Shown here in pieces: positions 18,822-27,634 of a DNA stretch of 48,923 bases. The stretch covers positions 1 through 48,923 of the forward strand of contig NZ_POVL01000040.1 of NCBI RefSeq assembly GCF_002939185.1, in the 5' to 3' direction. Numbering within the stretch: position 1 is the first letter of the stretch; every line of letters starts with the position of its first letter. Below the pieces are notes generated by a model, which saw only the letters and a program-made list of their open reading frames with translations, was not told where the DNA came from and made no database searches. Source of the DNA: Enterobacter sichuanensis (lineage in GTDB: Bacteria > Pseudomonadota > Gammaproteobacteria > Enterobacterales > Enterobacteriaceae). The translations under genes were made by a program, and so were the position numbers.

Positions 18822-19403
18822 TCAGTCTTTATCAATACGGCTGGCGACCGCGCCCTGCTGGTCGCGGTACTTTGCGTCCTGACGACGGTTATAAGGACGA
18901 TCGGCCGGGCCCGTCAGCGGTTCAAAGCTTAACGCACCGATCATCATGCCGGGACGCAGCGCCAGAGGCAGTTTACCGGCATTGAAGAACTCCAGCACGA
19001 TACGCCCTGACCAGCCGGGATCGATACGGTGCGCGGTCACGTGCACCATCAGCCCCAGTCGCGCCAGGGAAGAACGGCCATCAAGCCAGCCGACGAGGTC
19101 CGCAGGCAGGGTGACGGATTCATACGTCACCGCCAGCGCCAGTTCACCCGGATGCAGATAAAAGGCCTCACCTTCGTCAATAACGATTTCGTCACTCATC
19201 ACGCGATCGAGCGCGGCGCTCACTTCGTCCTTCGGCCCGCTAAGGTCAATGAACGGCGCGGTATGGCCGCTAAAGGTGCGGAATTTATTCCCCAACCGTA
19301 CATCAACGGTCACCCCATTGATACGCTCCACGGGTGGACGTGGGGTAATAGACAAACGGCCTTCATCCAGCCAGGCTTCAATATCGCGATCACAAAGACG
19401 CAT
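18822..19403 (-). CDS. dcd: dCTP deaminase
   Basis: Converts dCTP to dUTP and ammonia, the main source of dUMP for thymidylate synthesis in enterics. The start at 19403 ([19 protein letters not shown]) follows a strong GAAAGGAGAG ribosome site and gives 193 aa, the E. coli length; six extra codons upstream are rejected. The trimeric dUTPase-like fold shows [27 protein letters not shown] and [19 protein letters not shown], which holds the catalytic glutamate (family knowledge). The C-terminal [14 protein letters not shown] closes over the nucleotide. It lies between udk and asmA on the same strand. Confidence 0.97.
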   Translation of the reverse strand: MRLCDRDIEAWLDEGRLSITPRPPVERINGVTVDVRLGNKFRTFSGHTAPFIDLSGPKDEVSAALDRVMSDEIVIDEGEAFYLHPGELALAVTYESVTLPADLVGWLDGRSSLARLGLMVHVTAHRIDPGWSGRIVLEFFNAGKLPLALRPGMMIGALSFEPLTGPADRPYNRRQDAKYRDQQGAVASRIDKD

Positions 19404-19428
19404 GGCACTCTCTCCTTTCATGCATCGT

Positions 19429-19454
19429 ACCCTGAGGCAATAAGCACTCAGGGT
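19429..19454 (-). other. Hairpin between udk and dcd
   Basis: Inverted repeat ACCCTGAG / CTCAGGGT with a 10-base loop in the 91 bp udk-dcd gap. No U-tract follows on the minus strand, so it is not a typical terminator. It may be a processing or stability structure. Confidence 0.4.
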
Positions 19455-19494
19455 AAAACCAGGTTATCTCTGAACGGTACACAATTCGCGCGGC

Positions 19495-20136
19495 TTATTC
19501 AAAAAACTGGCTGATTTTCGCTTTTAAGATATCAATCGCAATGCGGTTTTTGCCCCCGCGCGGCACGATGATATCGGCGTATTGTTTGGAGGGTTCAATA
19601 AATTGCAGGAACATCGGGCGGACCGTTTTCTGGTATTGCGCCATCACGGAATCCATCGAACGGCCACGTTCATTGACGTCACGCTTGATGCGGCGCATCA
19701 GGCAGATATCCAGGGGGGTATCAACGAAAATGGAGAAGTTCATGGATTCCCGCAGGCGGGCGTCGGTCAGCAGCAGGATGCCTTCCAGGATAATGACCTT
19801 TTTCGGTTCAATGCGGATCGTTTCCTGAGTGCGGGTGTGTTCGACATAACTGTAAACGGGCAGCTCGATCGCCTGGCCACTCTTAAGCGCTTCTAAATGC
19901 TGGAACAGCAAGCTGTGGTCCATGGCATTGGGGTGGTCATAGTTGGTTTTGACGCGCTCTTCCATCGACAGATGGGATTGATCTTTGTAATAGCTGTCTT
20001 CGGGAATGACGCCGATATGCTCATCACCTACTTGTTCACGCAGTTCGCGGTAAAGCGTACTGGCAATAAGACTTTTACCTGAAGCCGATGCGCCGGCGAT
20101 ACCTATAATGACGCACTGATGAGACTTATCAGTCAT
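19495..20136 (-). CDS. udk: Uridine/cytidine kinase
   Basis: Pyrimidine salvage kinase phosphorylating uridine and cytidine to their monophosphates. The 213 aa protein equals the E. coli length. The P-loop [11 protein letters not shown] is at about residues 12-22. [24 protein letters not shown] and [13 protein letters not shown] (lid region) are characteristic. A perfect TATAAT lies 65 bp upstream at 20201. Its nucleotide role fits the neighbouring dcd. Confidence 0.97.
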   Translation of the reverse strand: MTDKSHQCVIIGIAGASASGKSLIASTLYRELREQVGDEHIGVIPEDSYYKDQSHLSMEERVKTNYDHPNAMDHSLLFQHLEALKSGQAIELPVYSYVEHTRTQETIRIEPKKVIILEGILLLTDARLRESMNFSIFVDTPLDICLMRRIKRDVNERGRSMDSVMAQYQKTVRPMFLQFIEPSKQYADIIVPRGGKNRIAIDILKAKISQFFE

Positions 20137-20479
20137 AAATTTAGCGACCTGATTAACCTGGATGTTAAGGAAGGACGACGCCGGAGCGTCAAACGCGGCA
20201 ATTATAGGGATTTCGCCGGCGTGATACCAGTCGAATGCACAGGTTCTGCGAGACTGCCCGAAAAGTGGCGCATTACGCCCTGAGTGAAATTTAAATGAAC
20301 GTTTTTTCAGCGTTTAACCGTTTTTTTTCACAGAGCTTCTATTTAATAAGTCTGTGGTGTCAAATTCTGAACAGTCACCATATGAATTGTAAATTGTTTG
20401 TACTAGCATAAACCAAATTATCAAATTCACGCATTCGGACATCTTCCCTGACGGCATGGCGTCTCTGGATAAAGCGGTA
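20137..20479. other. udk-dgcE divergent intergenic region
   Basis: 343 bp between the udk and dgcE start codons. The left third holds the predicted udk promoter. The middle is AT-rich with long T-runs (20311-20333). The right part must hold the dgcE promoter, for which I found no convincing -35/-10 pair, consistent with a stationary-phase (RpoS-type) promoter but not proof of one. Confidence 0.5.
20201..20229 (-). promoter_or_regulatory. Predicted udk promoter
   Basis: The minus strand has a perfect TATAAT at 20201-20206. The hexamer 17 bp upstream, TGGTAT (20224-20229), is a poor -35. The -10 is convincing; the whole promoter less so. Confidence 0.5.
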
Positions 20480-23400
20480 ATGAATAAACAATACCAGCGG
20501 GTTTTGGTTACCACCCCACATCCTTTATTACGACTTGTCTGTCTGGGCCTGGTCACCTTTATCTTTACCTTGTTTTCACTGGAGCTCACCCGCTTCGGTA
20601 CCCTGCTGGCCCCGCTCTGGTTTCCCACTGCCATCATGATGGTGGCGTTTTACCGTCATGCCGGAAAAATGTGGCCGGGAATTGCGCTGGCCTGTTCGTT
20701 TGGCAATATTCTGGCCTCATGGATGCTGTTTTCCTGGGGATCGGTAAGCCTGATCTACCCCACCGTCAACGTGATTGAGGCCGTTATCGGCGCGTTGTTC
20801 CTGCGCAAATGGCTCCCATGGTACAACCCGCTGCAGAATCTGAATGACTGGATCCGCGTAGCCATTGGCAGCGCGCTGGTGCCGCCGCTGGTGGGCGGCG
20901 TTCTGGTGACTCTGTTGGCACCCGGCACTGAGCCCGTGCGCAATTTCTTCGTGTGGGTGTTGTCCGAAGCCATCGGCGCGCTGGCGCTGGTACCGCTGGG
21001 CCTGTTATTTAAACCCCATTATCTGCTGCGCCACCGTGACCCGCGGCTGCTGCTGGAGACGCTGACCACGCTGGCCATAACGTTAGCCCTCAGTTGGGCG
21101 GCCATCACCTGGCTTCCGTGGCCCTTTACCTGTGTGATCGTTCTGCTGATGTGGAGCGCCGTGCGCCTGCCGCGGATGGAGGCGTTCATGGTGTTTCTGG
21201 TCACCGTGATGGTCGTGTCGCTGATGATTGCCCGTAACCCTCTGGCGCTCACCACCCAGCATGCCGGGCCGATGCTGAACGCGCCGTGGCTGCCGTTCCT
21301 GATGCTGTTCCTGCCTGCCAACGTGATGACCATGGTGATGTATGCCTTCCGCGCCGAACGCAAGCACATCACCGAAAGCGAAGCGCGTTTTCGTAATGCG
21401 ATGGAGTATTCCGCCATCGGTATGGCGCTGGTCAGCATTGAAGGCAAATGGCTGCAGGCCAACAAGGCGCTGTGCAACTTCCTCGGTTACAGCCAGACGG
21501 AGCTGCAGTCGCTGACCTTTCAGCAGCTGACCTGGCCGGAAGATCTCGATACCGACCTGGAGCAGCTGGAACAGCTGGTCAACGGCGAAACCAATACCTA
21601 CACCCTCGAGAAGCGTTACTACACCCGTAACGGAGAGGTGGTCTGGGCGCTTCTTGCCGTCTCCGTCGTGCGTCATACCGACGGTTCACCGCTCTATTTT
21701 ATCGCTCAGATTGAAGATATTAACGACCTGAAGCAGACCGAATGGGTCAATAAACGTCTGATGGAGCGCATTACGCTGGCTAACGAAGCGGGCGGAATTG
21801 GCATCTGGGAGTGGGATCTGGAGCCAGACATTATTAGCTGGGATAAGCGGATGTTTGAGCTGTATGAAATTCCGCCGCACATCAAACCCACCTGGCAGCT
21901 CTGGCACGACACAATGCTGCCGGAAGATCGCGCCCATGCAGAGAAGGTTCTGCGAGACTCCCTTATCTCCCGTCTGCCGTTTAAGCTGGAATTTCGCATT
22001 CGCGTGAAGGAAGGCGTGCGCCATATTCGCTCTCTGGCGAACCGGGTGCTGAATAAACAGGGCGAAGTCGAACGACTGCTTGGCATCAACATGGACATGA
22101 CTGAGGTGAAGCAGCTTAACGAGGCCCTCTTCCAGGAAAAAGAGCGCCTGCATATTACCCTCGACTCCATCGGTGAAGCGGTGCTGTGTACCGATATCAA
22201 CATGAACGTCACCTTTATGAACCCGGTCGCCGAGAAAATGAGCGGCTGGCTGCAAACCGAGGCGATAGGCCAGCCGATCCTGAAGGTGTTGCACATCACC
22301 TTTGGGGAACAAGGGCCGCCGATGGAGAATATTCACAGCGGCGATATGTCCCGTTCCGATATCGATCAGGATGTGGTGCTAAACTGCCGTACCGGCGGAA
22401 GCTTCGATATTCATTACAGTATTACGCCGCTCAGCACGCTGGACGGACAGAGTATTGGCTCCGTGATCGTCATTCAGGACGTGACCGAGTCGCGCAAAAT
22501 GCTGCGTCAGCTGAGCTACAGCGCTTCCCACGATGCCCTGACCCACCTGGCAAACCGGGTCAGCTTCGAAAACCATCTCAAACGCCTCCTGCAGACCGTG
22601 CGCGAGACGCGCCAGCGGCATGCGCTGGTGTTTATCGATCTCGATCGCTTTAAAGCGGTCAACGATACGGCTGGCCATGCCGCCGGCGATGCCCTGCTGC
22701 GGGAACTCTCTTCCTTAATGCTGACCATGCTCCGCTCCAGTGACGTACTGGCCCGTCTGGGCGGGGATGAGTTCGGGTTACTGTTACCCGACTGCAACAT
22801 TGAAAGCGCACGCTATATTGCCGGTCGCCTGATTCAGACGATCAATGACTATCACTTTATGTGGGAAGGACGCCTGCACCGGATCGGCGCCAGCGCGGGT
22901 ATCACGCTGATTGATGAAAATAACCATCAGGCGTCAGAGGTCATGTCGCAGGCGGATATTGCCTGCTATGCCTCGAAAAACGGCGGGCGTGGCAGGGTGA
23001 CGGTTTACGAACCCCAGCAGGAGCGGGACCACAGCACGCGCAGCATGATGTCGCTTGATGAGCAGTGGCACATGATTAAAGACAACCATCTGATGATGAT
23101 TGCCCGCAGCGTCGCCTCCCCGCGCATCCCGGAAAGCAGCAACTTCTGGCTGATTTCGTTACGCCTGTGGACCAGCCAGGGTGAAGTCCAGGAAGAGCAC
23201 GCCTTCCGATCGGGCCTGGCGGAGCCAGAGCTGTTGCACGCCCTCGACAGACGGATTTTCAGCGAGTTCTTCCGCACCTCCGCCGCTCAGATCGCCAGTA
23301 AAGGGATGGGTGTCGCACTGCCGCTGTCTGAGGCCGGTTTAGCCAGCGTGACGCTGGTTGATGAACTGCTCGACCTGCTGGATAAAAGCCCTATGCCGGG

Positions 23401-23809
23401 TCGCCTGCTGCATCTGGTCATCTCTGCCGATGTGGTCTGTAACCCGAATAAAAACCTGGAGCAGGGTCTGCAGAAGCTTCGCGAGGCAGGTTGTCGCGTG
23501 ATCTTCAGCCAGGTGGGACGCGACATGAACGTCTTCGCACACCTGAGCGCAAATATGGCCGACTATCTGCTGCTGGACGCCGAAGTGGTGAGCAACGTAT
23601 ATGGCAATCTGATGGAGGAAATGATGGTCACCATCATCCAGGGTCATGCCCAGCGTCTGGGCATGAAGACCATCGCGGGTCCCTGCAATCAGCCCATTAT
23701 GATGGATACGCTCTCCGGCATCGGCATTGATTTTATCTATGGTGACACCATCGCCGAGCCGCAGCCGCTGGATCTACTTCTCAATACCAGCTACTTCGCC
23801 ATCAACTGA
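20480..23809 (+). CDS. dgcE: Diguanylate cyclase DgcE (MASE1-PAS-GGDEF-degenerate EAL)
   Basis: Also called yegE. Membrane-bound c-di-GMP synthase that in E. coli feeds the curli/biofilm switch. From the ATG at 20480 (MNKQYQRVLV) it has 1109 aa; an in-frame ATG at 20456 is possible. Order: MASE1 membrane domain with about eight segments (residues 18-300), three PAS regions (about 305-430, 435-560, 565-680), GGDEF at about 685-845 with intact GGDEF motif near residue 761 and RSSD inhibitory site just before it, then a C-terminal EAL-like domain (about 860-1105). The EAL domain lacks the EAL catalytic motif, as in the E. coli protein, so it should not degrade c-di-GMP. The 3' end overlaps alkA tail to tail by 36 bp. 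Confidence 0.96.
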   Translation: MNKQYQRVLVTTPHPLLRLVCLGLVTFIFTLFSLELTRFGTLLAPLWFPTAIMMVAFYRHAGKMWPGIALACSFGNILASWMLFSWGSVSLIYPTVNVIEAVIGALFLRKWLPWYNPLQNLNDWIRVAIGSALVPPLVGGVLVTLLAPGTEPVRNFFVWVLSEAIGALALVPLGLLFKPHYLLRHRDPRLLLETLTTLAITLALSWAAITWLPWPFTCVIVLLMWSAVRLPRMEAFMVFLVTVMVVSLMIARNPLALTTQHAGPMLNAPWLPFLMLFLPANVMTMVMYAFRAERKHITESEARFRNAMEYSAIGMALVSIEGKWLQANKALCNFLGYSQTELQSLTFQQLTWPEDLDTDLEQLEQLVNGETNTYTLEKRYYTRNGEVVWALLAVSVVRHTDGSPLYFIAQIEDINDLKQTEWVNKRLMERITLANEAGGIGIWEWDLEPDIISWDKRMFELYEIPPHIKPTWQLWHDTMLPEDRAHAEKVLRDSLISRLPFKLEFRIRVKEGVRHIRSLANRVLNKQGEVERLLGINMDMTEVKQLNEALFQEKERLHITLDSIGEAVLCTDINMNVTFMNPVAEKMSGWLQTEAIGQPILKVLHITFGEQGPPMENIHSGDMSRSDIDQDVVLNCRTGGSFDIHYSITPLSTLDGQSIGSVIVIQDVTESRKMLRQLSYSASHDALTHLANRVSFENHLKRLLQTVRETRQRHALVFIDLDRFKAVNDTAGHAAGDALLRELSSLMLTMLRSSDVLARLGGDEFGLLLPDCNIESARYIAGRLIQTINDYHFMWEGRLHRIGASAGITLIDENNHQASEVMSQADIACYASKNGGRGRVTVYEPQQERDHSTRSMMSLDEQWHMIKDNHLMMIARSVASPRIPESSNFWLISLRLWTSQGEVQEEHAFRSGLAEPELLHALDRRIFSEFFRTSAAQIASKGMGVALPLSEAGLASVTLVDELLDLLDKSPMPGRLLHLVISADVVCNPNKNLEQGLQKLREAGCRVIFSQVGRDMNVFAHLSANMADYLLLDAEVVSNVYGNLMEEMMVTIIQGHAQRLGMKTIAGPCNQPIMMDTLSGIGIDFIYGDTIAEPQPLDLLLNTSYFAIN

Positions 23810-24646
23810 CGGTGCCCAGCCGTCGGTATACCAGATGTGCAGCAGCGCGTACGAGCGCCACGGCTGCCAGCGCTCGGCATAACGCCGAATTTGCGCGGGC
23901 GTCATCCCGGCAAAGCGTTGCTTAATCAAATAATCATCCGGCAGAAACACATCTTTTGCCTGCCAGCCGCGCAGGGCCAGATAATTTGCCGTCCAGCGGC
24001 CAATTCCCGGCCGCTGCTGTAACGCTTTCATCCCCGCCTCAATGTTCGCGGGCGGGAAAAGCGGAAACGTCCCGTCAATGACCGACTGCGCCAGATGAAT
24101 CAGCGACTCCGCGCGCTTTACCGGCATGCCCAGCGCTTTCAGTGCCAGCGGGTCCGTGGACGCCAGCGCCTGCGGCGTAGGGAAGCAGAGATAGCCGGGG
24201 CAATCCGCCACGGGTTCTCCGCTCAGCGCCACCACGCGTGATGCCAGCTTCGCCGCCATCGCCACACTCACCAGCTGCCCGAGGATAGCCCGGACGCCCT
24301 GCTCGTACGCATCCATCGCCCCCGGCAAACGCAGGCCCGGCCGCGCGGCACCGAGATCGCCCAGCGTGTCTGCAATTTGCTGCGGGTTACAACTGAGATC
24401 GAACAGGCGGGCGATACGTTCAAGACAGGTCTGCGCCACCGGAATAAGACCCGGGCTCAACGTCACGGTCAGCGTAGAGGTGGCGAGGTCGGGCGTAACG
24501 CGAAAGACTCCCTGATGTCCTTCGCAGGCAAAACTGCGTTCATAGTAGTCGCAGGTGACGGTTTCAATGCCCGTCACCGCACGGGCGCCAAGAAAGCCAA
24601 ACATCCATTGCCAGTCGTAAGGGGGAAGCCAGGTCAGGGTATACAT
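23774..24646 (-). CDS. alkA: 3-methyladenine DNA glycosylase II
   Basis: Excises alkylated bases, part of the adaptive response. The start at 24646 (MYTLTWLPPYDWQWM) gives 290 aa, a little longer than E. coli (282) because of a short C-terminal tail. The HhH-GPD core shows LQQRPGIGRWTANYLALRGW and the catalytic aspartate in FLPDDYLI at residue 238, the same number as in E. coli. A longer open frame from 24769 is only the ERIC element read through. An Ada-type promoter is predicted on the far side of that ERIC element, so the message should carry ERIC as its leader. Confidence 0.96.
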   Translation of the reverse strand: MYTLTWLPPYDWQWMFGFLGARAVTGIETVTCDYYERSFACEGHQGVFRVTPDLATSTLTVTLSPGLIPVAQTCLERIARLFDLSCNPQQIADTLGDLGAARPGLRLPGAMDAYEQGVRAILGQLVSVAMAAKLASRVVALSGEPVADCPGYLCFPTPQALASTDPLALKALGMPVKRAESLIHLAQSVIDGTFPLFPPANIEAGMKALQQRPGIGRWTANYLALRGWQAKDVFLPDDYLIKQRFAGMTPAQIRRYAERWQPWRSYALLHIWYTDGWAPSVDGEVAGIEK

Positions 24647-24666
24647 CGTTGCTCCTTTTTTTATCT

Positions 24667-24794
24667 TATACCCTAAATAATTCAAGCTGCATGAAGGCGG
24701 CAAGAGAGTGAATCCCCAAGAGCATAGATAACTATGTGATTGGGGTGAACGAGCGCAGCCAACGCGCATGCAGCTTGAAGTATGACGGGTATAT
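24667..24794. repeat. ERIC (IRU) element
   Basis: A 128 bp imperfect palindrome with ends TATACCCTAAATAATTCAAG and its inverted counterpart CTTGAAGTATGACGGGTATA. The central block GTGAATCCCCAAGAGCAT / GTGATTGGGGTGAACGAGCG matches the ERIC consensus from which ERIC1R/ERIC2 primers derive. It begins 20 bp upstream of the alkA start codon and would form a long hairpin if transcribed. Confidence 0.95.
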
Positions 24795-24795
24795 C

Positions 24796-24830
24796 AGCAT
24801 AAACGGAAAGACCCTGTTTTGCCTTGCTTT
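24796..24830 (-). promoter_or_regulatory. Predicted alkA promoter with Ada-box-like element
   Basis: On the minus strand, TATGCT (24796-24801) can serve as -10. If so, AAAGCAAG (24823-24830) falls exactly at -41 to -34, the place and near-sequence of the Ada site in the E. coli alkA promoter as I recall it. Transcription would start near 24789, inside the end of the ERIC element. Confidence 0.5.
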
Positions 24831-24901
24831 CATATTCCTGTTGTCGCCGGACGGGCATTCCGCTAAAGTCTCGCCCCTTCTCACTGGCATGGGGATTTAT
24901 C

Positions 24902-26254
24902 GTGTTTATTGGATTTGATTACGGTACGGCAAACTGCTCGGTTGCGATTATGCAAAACGGGCAACCACAGCTCCTGAAAATGGAAAAAGAGAGCACGCTG
25001 CTGCCGTCAATGCTCTGCGCACCCACCCGCGAAGCGGTCAGCGAATGGCTGTTCCGCCACCATCAGGTTCCGGCCACGGCGGCGGAAAGCCAGGCCTTGC
25101 TGCGCCGGGCGGTCAGCTTCAACCGCGAGGAAGATATTGACGTCACGCCGTCCAGCGTGCAGTTTGGCCTTGCCTCGCTCGGGCACTACATTGAAGACCC
25201 GGAAGAGGTCTACTTCGTAAAATCACCGAAATCCTTCCTCGGCGCCAGCGGATTAAAGCCGCAGCAGGTGGCGATGTTTGAAGATCTGGTCTGCGCGATG
25301 ATGCTGCACATCCGCAATCAGGCGCAGATGCAGGTTCCTGATGCGATTACCCAGGCGGTGATTGGCCGTCCGATCAACTTCCAGGGGCTGGGCGGTGATG
25401 AGGCCAACCAGCAGGCACAGGGGATCCTGGAGCGCGCCGCGCACCGCGCCGGCTTCCGCGACGTGGTATTCCAGTACGAGCCGGTTGCGGCGGGGCTGGA
25501 TTTTGAAGCCACGCTGTCGGAAGAGAAGCGTGTGCTGGTGGTCGATATCGGCGGCGGAACGACGGACTGCTCGCTGCTGCTGATGGGGCCGCAGTGGCAT
25601 CATCGCCGTGACCGCGAAAACAGCCTGCTGGGGCACAGCGGCTGTCGCGTGGGCGGTAACGACCTCGATATCGCGCTGGCCTTTAAGAGCCTGATGCCGC
25701 TGCTGGGCATGGGCGGGCAAACGGAGAAAGGGATCGCCCTGCCGATCCTGCCCTGGTGGAACGCTATCGCCATCAACGACGTGCCTGCGCAGAGCGATTT
25801 TTACAGCACCGCGAATGGCCGCTTCCTGAACGACCTGGTGCGCGATGCCCAGGACGCCGAAAAAGTCGCCCTGCTGTATAAAGTGTGGCGTCAACGCCTC
25901 AGCTACCGCGTGGTACGTACCGCGGAAGAGAGCAAAATCGCCCTCTCCGATCGCCCGGAACATGCGGTCTCCCTGCCGTTTATCAGCGACGATCTGGCAA
26001 CCGCCATCTCTCAGGAGGGGCTGGAGACGGCGCTCGCTCAACCGCTGCAGCGCATTCTGGAACAGGTGCAGCTGGCGCTGGATAACGGCAAAGAGAAGCC
26101 GGACGTGATCTACCTGACCGGAGGAAGCGCCCGTTCACCGTTGATTAAAAAAGCGCTGGCAGAGCAACTGCCAGGGATCCCGATTGCCGGTGGAGATGAC
26201 TTTGGATCCGTCACGGCGGGTCTTGCGCGCTGGGCGCAGGTGATGTTTAGGTAA
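24902..26254 (+). CDS. yegD: Hsp70-family chaperone-like protein YegD
   Basis: Actin/Hsp70-fold protein with no firmly known role. I start it at the GTG at 24902 (read VFIGFDYGTANCSV), which has a GGGGAT ribosome site and gives 450 aa, the E. coli length; 26 more codons upstream to 24824 look non-coding. The ATPase core is present: phosphate 1 FIGFDYGTANCSVAIM (residues 2-17), phosphate 2 VLVVDIGGGTTDCSLL (about 203-218), adenosine motif VIYLTGGSARSPLI near 402. It lacks a DnaK-type C-terminal substrate-binding domain. It sits between alkA and the mdt operon as a single gene. Confidence 0.93.
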   Translation: MFIGFDYGTANCSVAIMQNGQPQLLKMEKESTLLPSMLCAPTREAVSEWLFRHHQVPATAAESQALLRRAVSFNREEDIDVTPSSVQFGLASLGHYIEDPEEVYFVKSPKSFLGASGLKPQQVAMFEDLVCAMMLHIRNQAQMQVPDAITQAVIGRPINFQGLGGDEANQQAQGILERAAHRAGFRDVVFQYEPVAAGLDFEATLSEEKRVLVVDIGGGTTDCSLLLMGPQWHHRRDRENSLLGHSGCRVGGNDLDIALAFKSLMPLLGMGGQTEKGIALPILPWWNAIAINDVPAQSDFYSTANGRFLNDLVRDAQDAEKVALLYKVWRQRLSYRVVRTAEESKIALSDRPEHAVSLPFISDDLATAISQEGLETALAQPLQRILEQVQLALDNGKEKPDVIYLTGGSARSPLIKKALAEQLPGIPIAGGDDFGSVTAGLARWAQVMFR

Positions 26255-26271
26255 TATTGGTGCGGTCTGGT

Positions 26272-26308
26272 GCCCTCACCCCGGCCCTCTCCCACAGGGA
26301 GAGGGAGA
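26272..26308. repeat. GC-rich palindromic repeat, single unit
   Basis: GCCCTCACCCCGGCCCTCTC continuing into CCACAGGGAGAGGGAG: third locus of the family found at 10675 and 16861. It lies in the 3' region of yegD upstream of the mdtA promoter and may also end yegD transcription. Confidence 0.8.
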
Positions 26309-26351
26309 AAACACAGACCACCACACTCAGACAATTCCCGACAGTCTTCCA

Positions 26352-26371
26352 TATTTCCTCCATTTTTCCGC
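26352..26371 (+). promoter_or_regulatory. Candidate BaeR operator upstream of mdtA
   Basis: TATTTCCTCCATTTTTCCGC resembles the BaeR box TTTTTCTCCATDATTGGC (as I recall it) mainly through the TTTCCTCCAT core; about 12 of 18 positions agree. It lies about 60-80 bp before the mdtA ATG. TAGTAT at 26390-26395 is a possible -10. Weak on sequence, stronger on position. Confidence 0.45.
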
Positions 26372-26431
26372 TGTGTTGCCTGACTAAACTAGTATCATTC
26401 CCCGAAGTATTCAGGATGAGAACGTATAACG

Positions 26432-27634
26432 ATGAAAGGCAGTAACAAATCCCGCTGGGCAATCGCCGCTGGCATCATTGTGGTGGTCCTTGCCGCCGCC
26501 TGGTACTGGCACAGTCAATCCGCGAACTCCGCCGCACCCGCCGGTGCCACCAGCCAGCCACAGCGCCCGGCTGGCGGAGGACGTCACGGTATGCGTGGCG
26601 GCGCGCTGGCACCGGTCCAGGCGGCCACGGCGGTGAATAAAGCCGTTCCTCGCTATCTTACGGGACTCGGGACCATCACCGCCGCCAACACCGTGACGGT
26701 GCGCAGCCGCGTCGACGGCCAGCTGATGGCCATTCACTTCCAGGAAGGCCAGCAGGTCAAAGCCGGCGATCTGCTGGCGGAAATCGACCCGAGCCAGTTT
26801 AAGGTCGCCCTCGCCCAGGCGCAGGGGCAGCTCGCGAGAGACAAAGCCACCCTCGCCAACGCCCGGCGCGATTTAGCGCGCTACCAGCAGCTGGTGAAAA
26901 CCAATCTGGTCTCCCGTCAGGAGCTGGACACGCAGCAGTCGCTGGTCAGCGAAACGCAGGGCACCATCAAGGCTGACGAAGCCGCGGTAGCCAGCGCGCA
27001 GCTGCAGCTGGACTGGAGCCGCATCACCGCGCCGATCGATGGCCGCGTCGGCCTGAAGCAGGTGGATATCGGCAATCAGATCTCGAGCGGGGATACCACC
27101 GGCATCGTGGTGATCACCCAAACCCACCCGATTGATTTAGTCTTTACCCTGCCGGAAAGTGACATTGCTACGGTGGTGCAGGCGCAAAAAGCTGGCAAAG
27201 GGCTGGTGGTTGAAGCCTGGGACCGTACCAATAAGCAGAAACTGAGCGAAGGGTCCCTGCTCAGTCTGGATAATCAGATCGACACCACCACCGGCACCAT
27301 CAAGCTGAAGGCGCGCTTTAATAACCAGGACGATGCCCTCTTCCCGAACCAGTTCGTCAATGCGCGCATGCTGGTAGCGACCGAAGAGAACGCGGTGGTG
27401 ATCCCCACCGCTGCGCTGCAGATGGGTAACGAAGGCAACTTCGTCTGGGTGCTCAACAGCGACAATAAAGTCAGCAAGCATCTGGTGAAAACCGGGATTC
27501 AGGACAGCCAGACGGTGGTGATTAGCGCGGGCCTTTCCGCAGGCGACCGCGTGGTCACCGACGGCATTGACCGTCTGACCGAAGGGGCCAAAGTGGAAGT
27601 GGTGGAACCGGCGAAACAGGGAGCGACCTCCTGA
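26432..27634 (+). CDS. mdtA: RND efflux periplasmic adaptor MdtA
   Basis: Membrane fusion protein linking the MdtB/MdtC pump to an outer-membrane channel (TolC in E. coli). The 400 aa sequence has an N-terminal membrane anchor (about residues 9-24), a Gly/Arg/Pro-rich linker, then lipoyl and hairpin modules: [34 protein letters not shown] (about 91-124), a coiled coil (about 125-195), and [25 protein letters not shown]. The C-terminal beta-barrel follows. The stop overlaps the mdtB ATG (TGATG). First gene of mdtABCD-baeSR. Confidence 0.97.
   Translation: MKGSNKSRWAIAAGIIVVVLAAAWYWHSQSANSAAPAGATSQPQRPAGGGRHGMRGGALAPVQAATAVNKAVPRYLTGLGTITAANTVTVRSRVDGQLMAIHFQEGQQVKAGDLLAEIDPSQFKVALAQAQGQLARDKATLANARRDLARYQQLVKTNLVSRQELDTQQSLVSETQGTIKADEAAVASAQLQLDWSRITAPIDGRVGLKQVDIGNQISSGDTTGIVVITQTHPIDLVFTLPESDIATVVQAQKAGKGLVVEAWDRTNKQKLSEGSLLSLDNQIDTTTGTIKLKARFNNQDDALFPNQFVNARMLVATEENAVVIPTAALQMGNEGNFVWVLNSDNKVSKHLVKTGIQDSQTVVISAGLSAGDRVVTDGIDRLTEGAKVEVVEPAKQGATS

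Noticed and set aside
20456..20479. Upstream ATG of dgcE at 20456
   Set aside because: Adds eight residues (MASLDKAV) not expected from the E. coli protein; no better ribosome site. Kept only as an alternative.
24647..24769. N-terminal extension of alkA through the ERIC element
   Set aside because: The added 41 residues are ERIC sequence read in frame; homologues begin at MYTL, and ERIC varies between strains.
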